In this document: piece after piece, positions 1-6,600 of the stretch
Position numbering within the stretch: the stretch's first letter is position 1
Layout of the letters: each line of letters begins with the position of its first letter
DNA from: Phycisphaerales bacterium
GTDB taxonomy: Bacteria; Planctomycetota; Phycisphaerae; SM23-33
NCBI GenBank assembly: GCA_003171235.1
Contig: PMYM01000085.1
Coordinates: 6,373-15,333 of the forward strand
Direction: 5' to 3'
DNA length: 8,961 nt
Notes under the pieces: model-generated
Told to the model about the DNA's origin: nothing
The model's input: the letters and a program-made list of their open reading frames with translations, nothing else
Database searches by the model: none
Program-made: the position numbers and the translations under genes

Positions 1-151
1 CAGCCAGCTCCGCCGCTCCCCGCCAGGCGCGTATATACAGCCCCAGGACATCCACCTCCGCCAGCAGCATCAGCCAGGCCGCCGCCAACCGGCTCTTCTG
101 GGTCAAATCAGCAGGCGATATTCCCCGGCGGCCAATTTGCGTTTGCACCAT
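1..151 (-). CDS. 5' end of an unidentified protein, cut by the window edge
   Basis: Reading leftward from an ATG at 151, the frame stays open for 50 codons and runs off the left edge. The visible protein begins MVQTQIGRRGISPADLTQKS and continues through an Ala/Leu-rich stretch (roughly residues 22-41) containing WLMLLAEVD and LGLYIRAWRG. Codons from residue 18 on mostly end in G or C, as in the neighbouring genes, which supports real coding. An AGGA lies 8 bases upstream of the ATG, a plausible ribosome binding site. The gene follows parB on the same strand after a 346-base gap, and a perfect 24-base palindrome sits 54 bases upstream of its start. The N-terminus does not carry a Walker A motif, so it is not a ParA start. 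I do not recognise the family. The Leu-rich stretch could be an amphipathic or membrane-associated helix, but too little is visible to decide. Confidence 0.55.
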   Translation of the reverse strand, partial: MVQTQIGRRGISPADLTQKSRLAAAWLMLLAEVDVLGLYIRAWRGAAELA

Positions 152-205
152 CCCGCATATCCTGCATACATATCTATGACACTCATCCGCATTGCCATTA
201 TGCAG

Positions 206-229
206 CGCAATGTATGTACATACATTGCG
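206..229. promoter_or_regulatory. Perfect 24-base palindrome, candidate operator
   Basis: The left half CGCAATGTATGT is followed directly by its exact reverse complement ACATACATTGCG, with no spacer. It lies 54 bases upstream of the ATG at 151 on the minus strand. A further CATACAT, matching part of the half-site, occurs at 165-171 close to that start. A spacerless, AT-cored dyad in front of a gene is typical of a homodimeric repressor operator. The binding protein is unknown, and a DNA cruciform or other role is possible. Confidence 0.45.
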
Positions 230-411
230 GACCATGCCATCGGCATTCCTCAGGACATACCTTGCCACTGCGATGCACCTTCAGTCATTCACCCTGCAGA
301 TCTCACCGCAACGCGGAATCGGCGTCCTCCCGGGGCGTGCTCGCATTTAGCCCGGCATGGCAGCCCGGAGAAGCGGCACGGCCCTCTCGCCCCCGCAAAT
401 ACAGCGGCAAC

Positions 412-430
412 CCATCCACGGCCTGGATGG
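412..430. repeat. Short hairpin downstream of parB
   Basis: CCATCCA (412-418) and TGGATGG (424-430) form a 7-bp perfect stem with a 5-base loop. It stands 68 bases past the parB stop and next to the hairpin at 441-459. There is no T-run on the minus strand after it, so it is not a classical intrinsic terminator. Confidence 0.35.
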
Positions 431-440
431 CCGTGATGCT

Positions 441-459
441 CACGGGCAAGACGCCCGTG
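441..459. repeat. GACGCC-type palindromic element, copy 1
   Basis: CACGGGC (441-447) pairs with GCCCGTG (453-459) around a 5-base loop. The stretch GACGCCCGTGCCAC (450-463) differs at only two of 14 positions from GACGCCTGTGCTAC at 8924-8937, where it also forms the right arm of a hairpin. The two copies look like members of one dispersed palindromic family. The position 39 bases after the parB stop would also suit an RNA 3'-end structure. Confidence 0.5.
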
Positions 460-497
460 CCACGCAAAGGCGCCCCGCCCGTCCGTTATATGTATAA

Positions 498-1439
498 CTA
501 ACTATCGATGGCGGCGCCCAGGCGGGCGGCGATGCGGTCGAAATCTTCCAGGCTGTAGTACTCGATGACGATCCGCCCGGAGTGCTTTGCCCTTCCCGGG
601 CGGATGCTGACCTTGGTGCCGACCGCCTGGCAGAGCTGCCGCTCCAGGTCGCCCAGGTAGGGCGCCTTTGTCGGCGGCGCCTTGGCAGGCGCGGCGGGGC
701 CCCCACCGGCTGCCTGGGCCAGGGCCTCTTCCAGTTGACGCACCGAAAGTTCCTCTGATACGCCTCGCTGGGCCAGTTTGACCTGCAAGCGAGTGTCCCC
801 TGCCAGCCCGGCCAGCACCTTCGCGTGTCCAAAGGACAGGGCGCCACCGATCACCAGTTCCTGCACCTCGTTGCACAGATCGAGCAGGCGAATGTGATTG
901 GCTATGGTAGTCCGCGGCTGGTTGACTCGCTGGGATACCTGTTCCTGGGTCAGGCCGTAGGTATCCATTAGTTCGCGATAAGCTGAGGCTCGTTCGATGG
1001 GGTTTAGATCGTCCCGGTGCAGGTTTTCTACCAATGCCAGTTCCAGCCTGGACTTGGGCTCACTGGGACGCACAATGCACGGGATATCCGCCAGGCCGGC
1101 GAGCTTGGCTGCCCGCAGGCGGCGCTCGCCGGCGATGAGTTGGTAGTGTTTGCCGTCGGTGGATGGCAGTTCGCTGACCACAATCGGCTCGATCAGGCCA
1201 TGAAGCTTGAGGCTTTGGGCCAGTTGATCCAGCAACTGCTGGTCAAATCGCCGCCTGGGCTGGCTGGGATTGGACCCAATGCGGTCCAGCGGCACCAGGC
1301 GCAGGCCGTCGCCGTCATGCTGGCCATCCAGCGGCGCCGGCGGTGCGGCAGAGACGCTCTGGTAATTGTTGTCTTCCTGGGAGGAGTTTCGGATCAGGCT
1401 GGCCAGTCCCCGACCAAGACGTGGGCGATTGTCGCTCAT
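498..1439 (-). CDS. parB: Chromosome partitioning protein ParB (CTP-dependent DNA clamp)
   Basis: ParB binds parS sites, spreads along DNA as a CTP-loaded clamp, and with ParA segregates the replicated origin region. The 313-residue protein is of usual length. Near the N-terminus it has LGRGLASLI (8-16), the ParA-contacting segment of chromosomal ParBs. The ParB/sulfiredoxin fold follows (about 48-150) with the CTP-pocket motifs GERRLRA (104-110) and ENLHR (138-142), then a helix-turn-helix for parS recognition (about 163-187). After a flexible Pro/Ala/Lys linker comes a C-terminal dimerisation domain (about 262-313). The start at 1439 is chosen because AAGGAAAGGA precedes it by 6 bases and the protein then begins at the conserved region. 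The same frame stays open 16 codons further, but that part is a parS site read as FHVEH. Two parS sites lie upstream. No parA is adjacent. Confidence 0.95.
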   Translation of the reverse strand: MSDNRPRLGRGLASLIRNSSQEDNNYQSVSAAPPAPLDGQHDGDGLRLVPLDRIGSNPSQPRRRFDQQLLDQLAQSLKLHGLIEPIVVSELPSTDGKHYQLIAGERRLRAAKLAGLADIPCIVRPSEPKSRLELALVENLHRDDLNPIERASAYRELMDTYGLTQEQVSQRVNQPRTTIANHIRLLDLCNEVQELVIGGALSFGHAKVLAGLAGDTRLQVKLAQRGVSEELSVRQLEEALAQAAGGGPAAPAKAPPTKAPYLGDLERQLCQAVGTKVSIRPGRAKHSGRIVIEYYSLEDFDRIAARLGAAIDS

Positions 1440-1445
1440 GCGGAA

Positions 1446-1455
1446 TCCTTTCCTT
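1446..1455 (-). promoter_or_regulatory. Ribosome binding site fixing the parB start
   Basis: On the minus strand AAGGAAAGGA ends 6 bases before the ATG at 1437-1439. It is the strongest Shine-Dalgarno-like sequence in the window. It rules against the upstream in-frame ATG at 1487, which lies beyond it and overlaps parS. Confidence 0.7.
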
Positions 1456-1470
1456 GGGCATCTTCCATGA

Positions 1471-1486
1471 TGTTCCACGTGGAACA
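1471..1486. promoter_or_regulatory. parS: parS site 1 (ParB binding site)
   Basis: TGTTCCACGTGGAACA is a perfect 16-base palindrome identical to the widely conserved bacterial chromosomal parS consensus. It lies 31 bases upstream of the parB start, probably within the parB leader. ParB loading here could both nucleate the partition complex and repress parB transcription. Confidence 0.93.
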
Positions 1487-1493
1487 AGCGTGA

Positions 1494-1521
1494 TGTATAT
1501 CACCGTTATCGGAGAATGCAA
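1494..1521 (-). promoter_or_regulatory. Possible sigma-70-type promoter of parB
   Basis: On the minus strand TTGCAT (1516-1521) and TATACA (1494-1499) are separated by 16 bases. The -10 matches the consensus at four of six positions and the -35 at three. Transcription would start near 1487, directly before parS site 1, so bound ParB would cover the start of the transcript. This is a weak match read by eye, and promoter consensus in this lineage is uncertain. Confidence 0.25.
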
Positions 1522-1815
1522 GCGGATTCTGTGAGTACATAACGATTAAGACATCCAAGACTCTACGCAGAGGCGCAGAGAGGAAGAGGTGAATAGGCGG
1601 GCAAACGGAAAGAGAAAGTGACTCAGAATATGCGGCAGACGTGAGGGTCCACAGAATATTTTATGCCGCTGGTTTATTCATGAGGTGCGTCGGAAGATGA
1701 ACTTGCCGTGCCCGCTGGACATGGCCAGTTGCGGATATGACAAGATGCCAGGGGGCGAGCGCCGGGGCGGGCGGACGCGGGTGTGCCAACATCTCTCCAT
1801 ACGCGGCGGGGGGGG

Positions 1816-1831
1816 TGTTCCACGTGGAACA
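1816..1831. promoter_or_regulatory. parS: parS site 2 (ParB binding site)
   Basis: This is an exact second copy of TGTTCCACGTGGAACA, 345 bases from the first measured start to start. It lies in the same parB-gpsA gap and directly after a G-run (1808-1815). Two identical consensus sites so close together make a cluster, which is typical near a chromosome origin or a partition locus. Confidence 0.93.
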
Positions 1832-1960
1832 TGATACTGGCCGAGAAACACCAGCTCTCCAGTTGCTACTCGCAACACGCTCCTGTACTTGCAATAAACA
1901 TGCCAATCTTGACTGTCCCCGATTGAGGCTGATAACCGCAACCACTTGTGCATAAAGGTG

Positions 1961-2968
1961 TTACGATTCGCTCTTGGGCGGGCGGGACATCAGTTCCAAT
2001 ATCGCCTTGCGGGGGGATAGGTTGGCAAACAGCACGTCGCCGACGGCCTTGGCGATGGGCATCTCCACACCCTGGCTGCGGGCAAGTTCCAGCACGCTCT
2101 TGGTGGTGGCGACGCCCTCGACCACGCCCTGGATCGCCGTCTGGGCCTGCTGGAGGTTTTGCCCCTGGCCGATGGCCTGGCCGAGGCTGCGATTCCGCCC
2201 GTGGGGGCTGACGCAGGTGGTGACCAGGTCGCCCAGCCCGGCCAGGCCGGAGAAGGTCTCCGCCCGCCCGCCCAGGGCCAGCCCCAGGCGCGTGATCTCC
2301 ACCAGCCCGCGGGTGAGCAGGGCGGCCTTGGCGTTGTCGCCGGCCTTCAGGCCGTCCAGCACGCCGGCGGCGATGGCGATGACGTTCTTGGTGGCGCCGG
2401 CCAATTCCACGCCGATCACGTCGGCGTTGGTATAGACGCGGAAGTAGGGGGCGGTGAATGCCTTTTGCACCTGGCGGGCCAGGGCGATGTCGGGGCAGGC
2501 GGCAACGGCCGTGGCCGGCAGGCCCCGGGCCACCTCGTGGGCGATGCACGGGCCCGACAGCGCCACCAGCGGCCAAGGTCCGCCCGGCGAACCCGTCAGC
2601 ACGTCGCAGATCACCTGGCTTGGCCGCAGCAGCGTGCCGTTCTCGATGCCCTTGGTGACCGAGCAGATGGGCAGGGCGGCGGGGCAGTGGGGTTTGAGCT
2701 TTTCCCAGACCGACCGCGCGTACTGGGCGGGCACGGCCGAAACGACCATCTTGGCCGAGGCAAAGGCCTCAGCCGGGTCGGTGGTTACGCGGATGGCGGG
2801 GTCCAGTTCCAGCTCAGGCAAAAAGCGGCTGCGGCGAGTGAGCCTGATCTGCCGGGCGTGGTCTTCAAACGCGCTCCACAGGCAGACCCGCAGGCCGTTG
2901 CCCGAGAGGATCTTGCAGGAGACGGCGGCCATGGCGCCGTCGCCGATAACGGTAACGTCCCGGTTCAT
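1961..2968 (-). CDS. gpsA: Glycerol-3-phosphate dehydrogenase [NAD(P)+]
   Basis: GpsA reduces dihydroxyacetone phosphate to sn-glycerol 3-phosphate in the cytoplasm, supplying the backbone of phospholipids. The 335-residue length is normal for the family. The Rossmann nucleotide loop is at residues 8-14 (IGDGAMA), SVTKGIE at 103-109 carries one conserved Lys, and SGPCIAHEVA at 138-147 matches the family SGPs-AxEV motif. GATKN at 191-195 supplies the catalytic Lys194. GLAGLGDLVTTC (241-252) and GRNR (257-260) complete the C-terminal substrate domain. The loop has Asp and Ala-Met where many bacterial enzymes have Ala/Gly and Ser/Thr-Trp-Gly, a variant I associate with planctomycetes. The start at 2968 fits the immediate Rossmann beginning, although no strong Shine-Dalgarno precedes it. 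Its promoter must lie in the repeat-rich gap to the right. The gene precedes parB on the same strand but is 521 bases away, so co-transcription is doubtful. Confidence 0.95.
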   Translation of the reverse strand: MNRDVTVIGDGAMAAVSCKILSGNGLRVCLWSAFEDHARQIRLTRRSRFLPELELDPAIRVTTDPAEAFASAKMVVSAVPAQYARSVWEKLKPHCPAALPICSVTKGIENGTLLRPSQVICDVLTGSPGGPWPLVALSGPCIAHEVARGLPATAVAACPDIALARQVQKAFTAPYFRVYTNADVIGVELAGATKNVIAIAAGVLDGLKAGDNAKAALLTRGLVEITRLGLALGGRAETFSGLAGLGDLVTTCVSPHGRNRSLGQAIGQGQNLQQAQTAIQGVVEGVATTKSVLELARSQGVEMPIAKAVGDVLFANLSPRKAILELMSRPPKSES

Positions 2969-3088
2969 GGCCGCATTCTACGCTGGAAGCGGGGCGATTC
3001 AATAGTCGTAGCGGCAGGGGGGCCGGCGAATCGGGCGTCTTGAGAACCCAGGGTCGTGCAATCGATGCCAAGCCGCCCGAAGAACCAA

Positions 3089-3163
3089 GTCCCGAAAGGG
3101 ACGGCAAGAATTTAGCCGGGGGTGGAGCAAGCACGGCGCAGCCGGGCGCCGCGCAGCCCCCGG
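3089..3163 (+). repeat. REP-like composite palindromic element, copy A
   Basis: A small hairpin GTCCC-GAAA-GGGAC (3089-3102) is followed by a linker with the core TTAGCCGGGGGTG (3112-3124). A larger arm pair follows, CCGGGGG (3116-3122) with CCCCCGG (3157-3163). The same order of small hairpin, core and large hairpin is seen on the opposite strand at 3442-3513. This layout resembles REP elements mobilised by RAYT (Y1-family) transposases; no such transposase is in the window. Confidence 0.55.
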
Positions 3164-3248
3164 AAAGCGGGTCTTCGGATTCACAGAGCGAGCGGCTGGA
3201 CCTGCGCGCGGAATTGATCTTGCTCGCGATGGTGCGGCGACCCGGTAG

Positions 3249-3289
3249 GGCACGCTGATTTCTCGCCGGAGGCGAGGAATCAGCGTGCC
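3249..3289. repeat. 19-bp near-perfect hairpin
   Basis: The arms 3249-3267 and 3271-3289 pair over 19 positions with one T-G mismatch (3261 against 3277), around the loop GGA. The GGA loop also occurs in the hairpin at 8915-8933. The left arm is entered from TAGGGCACGC (3246-3255), resembling TAGGGCGTGC at 3326-3335 and 8944-8953. There is no T-run after it on either strand, so a mobile palindromic element is likelier than a classical terminator. Confidence 0.6.
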
Positions 3290-3305
3290 GGGCCTCTCAC
3301 GGAAG

Positions 3306-3382
3306 ATCACACCATCGGCAGGTTGTAGGGCGTGCAACTCTGTTGCACGCGCAATCCGGCCAGAGAATCACACCATCGGCAG
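3306..3382. repeat. 16-bp direct repeat flanking a 9-bp hairpin element
   Basis: ATCACACCATCGGCAG occurs at 3306-3321 and again at 3367-3382. Between them lies the hairpin GCGTGCAAC-TCT-GTTGCACGC (3330-3350), whose arms are perfectly complementary. The leading 20 bases of this hairpin block, TGTAGGGCGTGCAACTCTGT (3324-3343), recur exactly at 8942-8961. Direct repeats around a palindromic insert look like a duplicated insertion target, but a local tandem duplication would give the same pattern. Confidence 0.6.
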
Positions 3383-3441
3383 TTGAGGTGAATTCCCTTG
3401 GCCGATCACGGCACTGCCTCTGATTCGCCGGGGACCCGTCA

Positions 3442-3513
3442 CCGGGGGTTACGCGGCCTGCGCTGCGCTTGGGCCGCTGCACCCCCGGCTAACATCTTTC
3501 GGCCCTGCGGGCC
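3442..3513 (-). repeat. REP-like composite palindromic element, copy B (inverted)
   Basis: On the minus strand a small hairpin GGCCC-GCA-GGGCC (3501-3513) is followed by the core TTAGCCGGGGGTG (3480-3492). The outer arms CCGGGGGT/ACCCCCGG are at 3442-3449 and 3481-3488. The core and the next four bases match copy A at 16 of 17 positions, and the element lies in the opposite orientation to copy A. It falls inside the leftward extension of the R-M reading frame, which argues that translation starts after it. Confidence 0.55.
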
Positions 3514-3561
3514 TGACCCTTCCTGTGCGGATTGGCCACTGAGCTTGCGGCTTACATCTCC

Positions 3562-3621
3562 GCGACCCCACCCCCTTGAACCCGGCGGAGATTCGGAGAG
3601 GCGGAACGGGGTGGCGGTCGC
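3562..3621. repeat. Long imperfect hairpin before the R-M start
   Basis: GCGACCCCACCCC (3562-3574) pairs with 3608-3621 over 13 bp with a single bulged base, leaving a 33-base loop. It ends 58 bases upstream of the ATG at 3680. It could be another degenerate palindromic element, or, if transcribed, a structured leader of the restriction gene. Confidence 0.4.
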
Positions 3622-3679
3622 AGGCGTCCGGCCGGCAAGCGGATTGCGAAAGTGTTCTGTTCCGGGTAAAAGAGACAGC

Positions 3680-6600
3680 ATGAGCCCGTTGGAAACCTAC
3701 CTTAGGGAACTGCGGGATATTCGTTCGACGGGGGCGGCTGTCCCTGAGACCTCTTATTATCCAGCCCTGGCCAACTTGCTCAACGAGGTAGGCAAGTCGC
3801 TTAAACCCAAGGTCCGCTGCGTCATCAACCTGGCCAATCGCGGCGCCGGCATCCCCGACGGCGGCCTGTTCACGCCCGACCAGATCAAGAAGGACGATCC
3901 CAACCCCATGCAGGGGCAGGCCCCCTCGCGCGGGGTTATCGAGGTCAAGAGCACTTCCGACGACATAACCGCCATTGCCGCCGGCGAGCAGGTCGAGCGC
4001 TACTGCAAGAAGTACGGCCTGGTGCTGGTGACGAACTACCGGGATTTTACGCTGGTTGCCCGCGACCCGTCGGGCAAGCCCGGTGCGTTGGAATCCTACA
4101 GTCTGGCCCAGAGCGAGGAAGCCTTCTGGTCTGCCGCCATCCATCCCCGCACGGCCGCCGAGCAACACGGCGAGCGGTTCATCGGCTACCTGCAGCGGGC
4201 TATGCAGCACAACGCGCCGCTGGCCGACCCCAAAGACCTGGCCTGGTTTCTGGCCTCCTACGCCCGCGACGCCCTGGCCCGCGTCAAGGGCAGCAACCTG
4301 CCCGCCTTGGCCAACCTGCGGAAGGCCCTGGAGGAATCGCTGGGCATGAAGTTCCGGGGCGACCGCGGCGAGCACTTCTTTGAATCCACCCTGATCCAGA
4401 CGCTCTTCTACGGCGTCTTCTCGGCCTGGGTGCTGTGGGCCAAGGAGCATCCGCCGACCGACAAGGCCCAGTTCAATTGGCACGAGGCGGCGTCGTATCT
4501 CCGCGTGCCCGTTCTGCGGAAGCTTTTCTACGAGGCCGCCGATCCAGGCCAGCTTGACGCCCTGAACCTGTCCGAGGTGCTCAACTGGGCAACCACGGCC
4601 CTAAACCGCGTTGACCGCGCCTCCTTCTTCGAGGGCTTTGGGCGGCACCACGCGGTGCAGTATTTTTACGAGCCATTCCTGGAAGCCTACGACCCGGACC
4701 TGCGCAAGCAACTTGGCGTCTGGTACACCCCGCCCGAGGTCGTGGAGTACATGGTCAAGCGGGTGGACCGCGTGCTGCGCGATGAATTGAAGGTCGAGGA
4801 CGGCCTGGCCGATCCGCGCGTGTACGTTCTGGACCCATGCTGCGGCACCGGGGCGTTCCTTGTGGGCGTGCTGGACCGGATCGCGACCACCCTGCGCGAA
4901 AAGGGCGGCGACGCACTGGTCAGCCACGACCTTAAGAAAGTTATCCAGGAGAGAGTCTTCGGCTTTGAGATCCTGCCCGCCCCGTACGTCGTCAGCCACC
5001 TCCAGCTTGGCCTGCGCCTGACGGACCTGGGCGTGCCCCTGACGGGCAAGCAGCGCGTGGGCGTGTACCTGACCAACGCCCTCACCGGCTGGGAGCCGCC
5101 AAAGGAGCCCCAGGCCACACTGCCCTTCGTCGAGTTCCAGGAAGAACACGATGCTGCCGACCAGGTCAAGCAGTCCACGCCCATCCTGGTGATCCTGGGC
5201 AATCCGCCCTACAACGGCTTTTCCGACGTGGCCGTCGATGAAGAACGCGACCTGTCGCTGGCCTACCGCACGACCAAGAAGGCCCCCAAGCCCCAGGGCC
5301 AGGGGCTAAACGACCTGTACGTCCGCTTCTTCCGCATGGCCGAGCGGCGGATCGTGGACAAGACCCGCCAAGGCATCGTCTGTTTCATCTCCAATTACTC
5401 CTGGCTGGACGGCCTGTCCCACACCGGCATGCGCGAGCAGTACATCGAGGCGTTCGACAAAATCTGGATCGACTGCCTCAACGGCGACAAGTACAAGACA
5501 GGCAAACTCACGCCCGATGGCAAGCCCGATCCCAGTGTCTTTTCCACCGAGACCAACCGCGAGGGCATCCAGGTCGGCACGGCCATCGCCCTAATGGTCC
5601 GCAAGGAACAGCACGCGGTCGCCCAGGTTGTCGCCTTTCGCCACCTTTGGGGCAAACAGAAGCGGGCCGACCTGCTGGCCTCGGCCGACAACGACGGCAA
5701 GAACCTGTACGAGGCGCTCAACCCGGCGCCTGAGCTTGGGTACCCATTTATGCCCGGCGCGGTGGCAGGAGGGTACGTAGTTTGGCCACCATTGCCTGAC
5801 CTATTGCCATATTCCTCGCCTGGGCTGACGACGAGCCGCGACAGTCTGGTCATTGACGTTGACCGCGATCAGCTTGTTTCGCGGATGAAGCAGTTTTTCG
5901 ACCCCGAAGTGTCACATGAGCAAATGAAGGCCATCTGCCCAAAGGCACTTGAGGATACGGAAGCGTTCCACGCCACGGGTGTACGGGAGCACCTGCGAAA
6001 GCGAGGTTTCCTGCCCGACCATATTGTTAGGTACTGTTACCGTCCGTTCGATATTCGATGGTTATACTGGGAACCCGAAACTAAACTAATTGACAGAAAT
6101 AGGGCGGACTACGTTCCTCATGTGGTCCCCGGCAATCTCTGGATCGAGGCGAGGCAAAGGCAGGCAAAGGCATTTGACCGGGGTTATGTTTGCTCCGTCT
6201 TGTCCGACAGTTTCGGAAATGGCATATCGTGCTTCTTTCCACTCCTGATCTCAAGAAACCCGACTGCTAACCTTTTCCAGGGCAAACAAGGCGAATTTGA
6301 ACCTAACCTTTCAGAGCGAGCGAGAGCATACCTGACGGGTCTTGGTCAAGATGAGTCGGCCTCCTCCGCAGAGAAACTGTTCCTGCACATCGTGGCGATT
6401 CTTCATTCGCCACAATACCGAAAGGAAAACGCCGGCGGACTTCGTAGCGGTTGGCCGCGGATTCCGCTGGCGGCCACGCGGGAGGCGCTGGAGGCGTCGG
6501 CCGCGCTGGGCCGGCAGATCGCGGCCCTGCTGGACGTGCAGCAGGCCGTGCCGGGAGTGACCAGCGGGCGAATCCGGTCGGAGCTCAAGAGCATCGGCCT

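Larger units (their letters stand above)
152..497. other. Gap between the left-edge gene and parB: palindrome and hairpins
   Basis: This 346-base gap holds a perfect 24-base dyad at 206-229 and two hairpins at 412-430 and 441-459 just past the parB stop. It also contains a weaker inverted repeat, GTTATA-TG-TATAAC, at 485-498 overlapping the parB stop. No convincing gene is present. The open frames in the plus direction here are rich in His, Arg, Pro and Ala and have no recognisable start context or domain. Confidence 0.6.
1440..1960. other. parB-gpsA gap: parS region, otherwise no gene
   Basis: The 521-base gap separates two minus-strand genes. It contains both parS sites, the parB ribosome binding site and candidate promoter. 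Between about 1490 and 1680 it is more AT-rich than the surroundings, with a purine-rich tract that includes two adjacent CGCAGAG repeats (1566-1572 and 1574-1580). One TTATGCACA, matching the DnaA-box consensus, is present on the minus strand at 1947-1955. No credible coding frame was found. Confidence 0.6.
2969..3679. other. Divergent gpsA / R-M gap packed with palindromic repeats
   Basis: These 711 bases separate two divergently read genes and must carry both promoters. Most of the stretch is occupied by foldable repeats, annotated separately at 3089-3163, 3249-3289, 3306-3382, 3442-3513 and 3562-3621. The frame of the downstream gene stays open leftward to 3398, but that part translates the repeat DNA. 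A poor promoter-like pair, TTGCGA (3644-3649) and TAAAAG (3667-3672) with 17 bases between, stands just before the ATG at 3680 and would give an almost leaderless transcript. Confidence 0.6.

Noticed and set aside
137..501. Two overlapping plus-strand open frames (95-99 codons) left of parB
   Set aside because: They cross the palindrome and hairpins, have erratic composition, and start without a ribosome binding site.
1440..1487. In-frame N-terminal extension of ParB to an ATG at 1487
   Set aside because: The extra 16 codons read through parS site 1 (FHVEH), and a strong AAGGAAAGGA stands right before the ATG at 1439.
1947..1955. DnaA-box match TTATGCACA on the minus strand, hinting at an origin
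   Set aside because: Only one convincing box was found and no box cluster, so the gap is not called an origin despite the parS sites.
2159..3043. Long plus-strand open frame of 294 codons opposite gpsA
   Set aside because: It is the antisense of a clear gpsA and shows only Gly/Ala/Gln/His-rich low-complexity composition with no domain.
3040..3258. Small plus-strand open frame of 72 codons in the divergent gap
   Set aside because: It runs through REP-like copy A and ends just before the 19-bp hairpin; no domain or ribosome binding site.
3398..3679. 94-codon N-terminal extension of the restriction-modification protein
   Set aside because: It translates REP-like copy B and the long hairpin, has no domain character, and the protein family resembles this sequence only from MSPLETYLREL onward.
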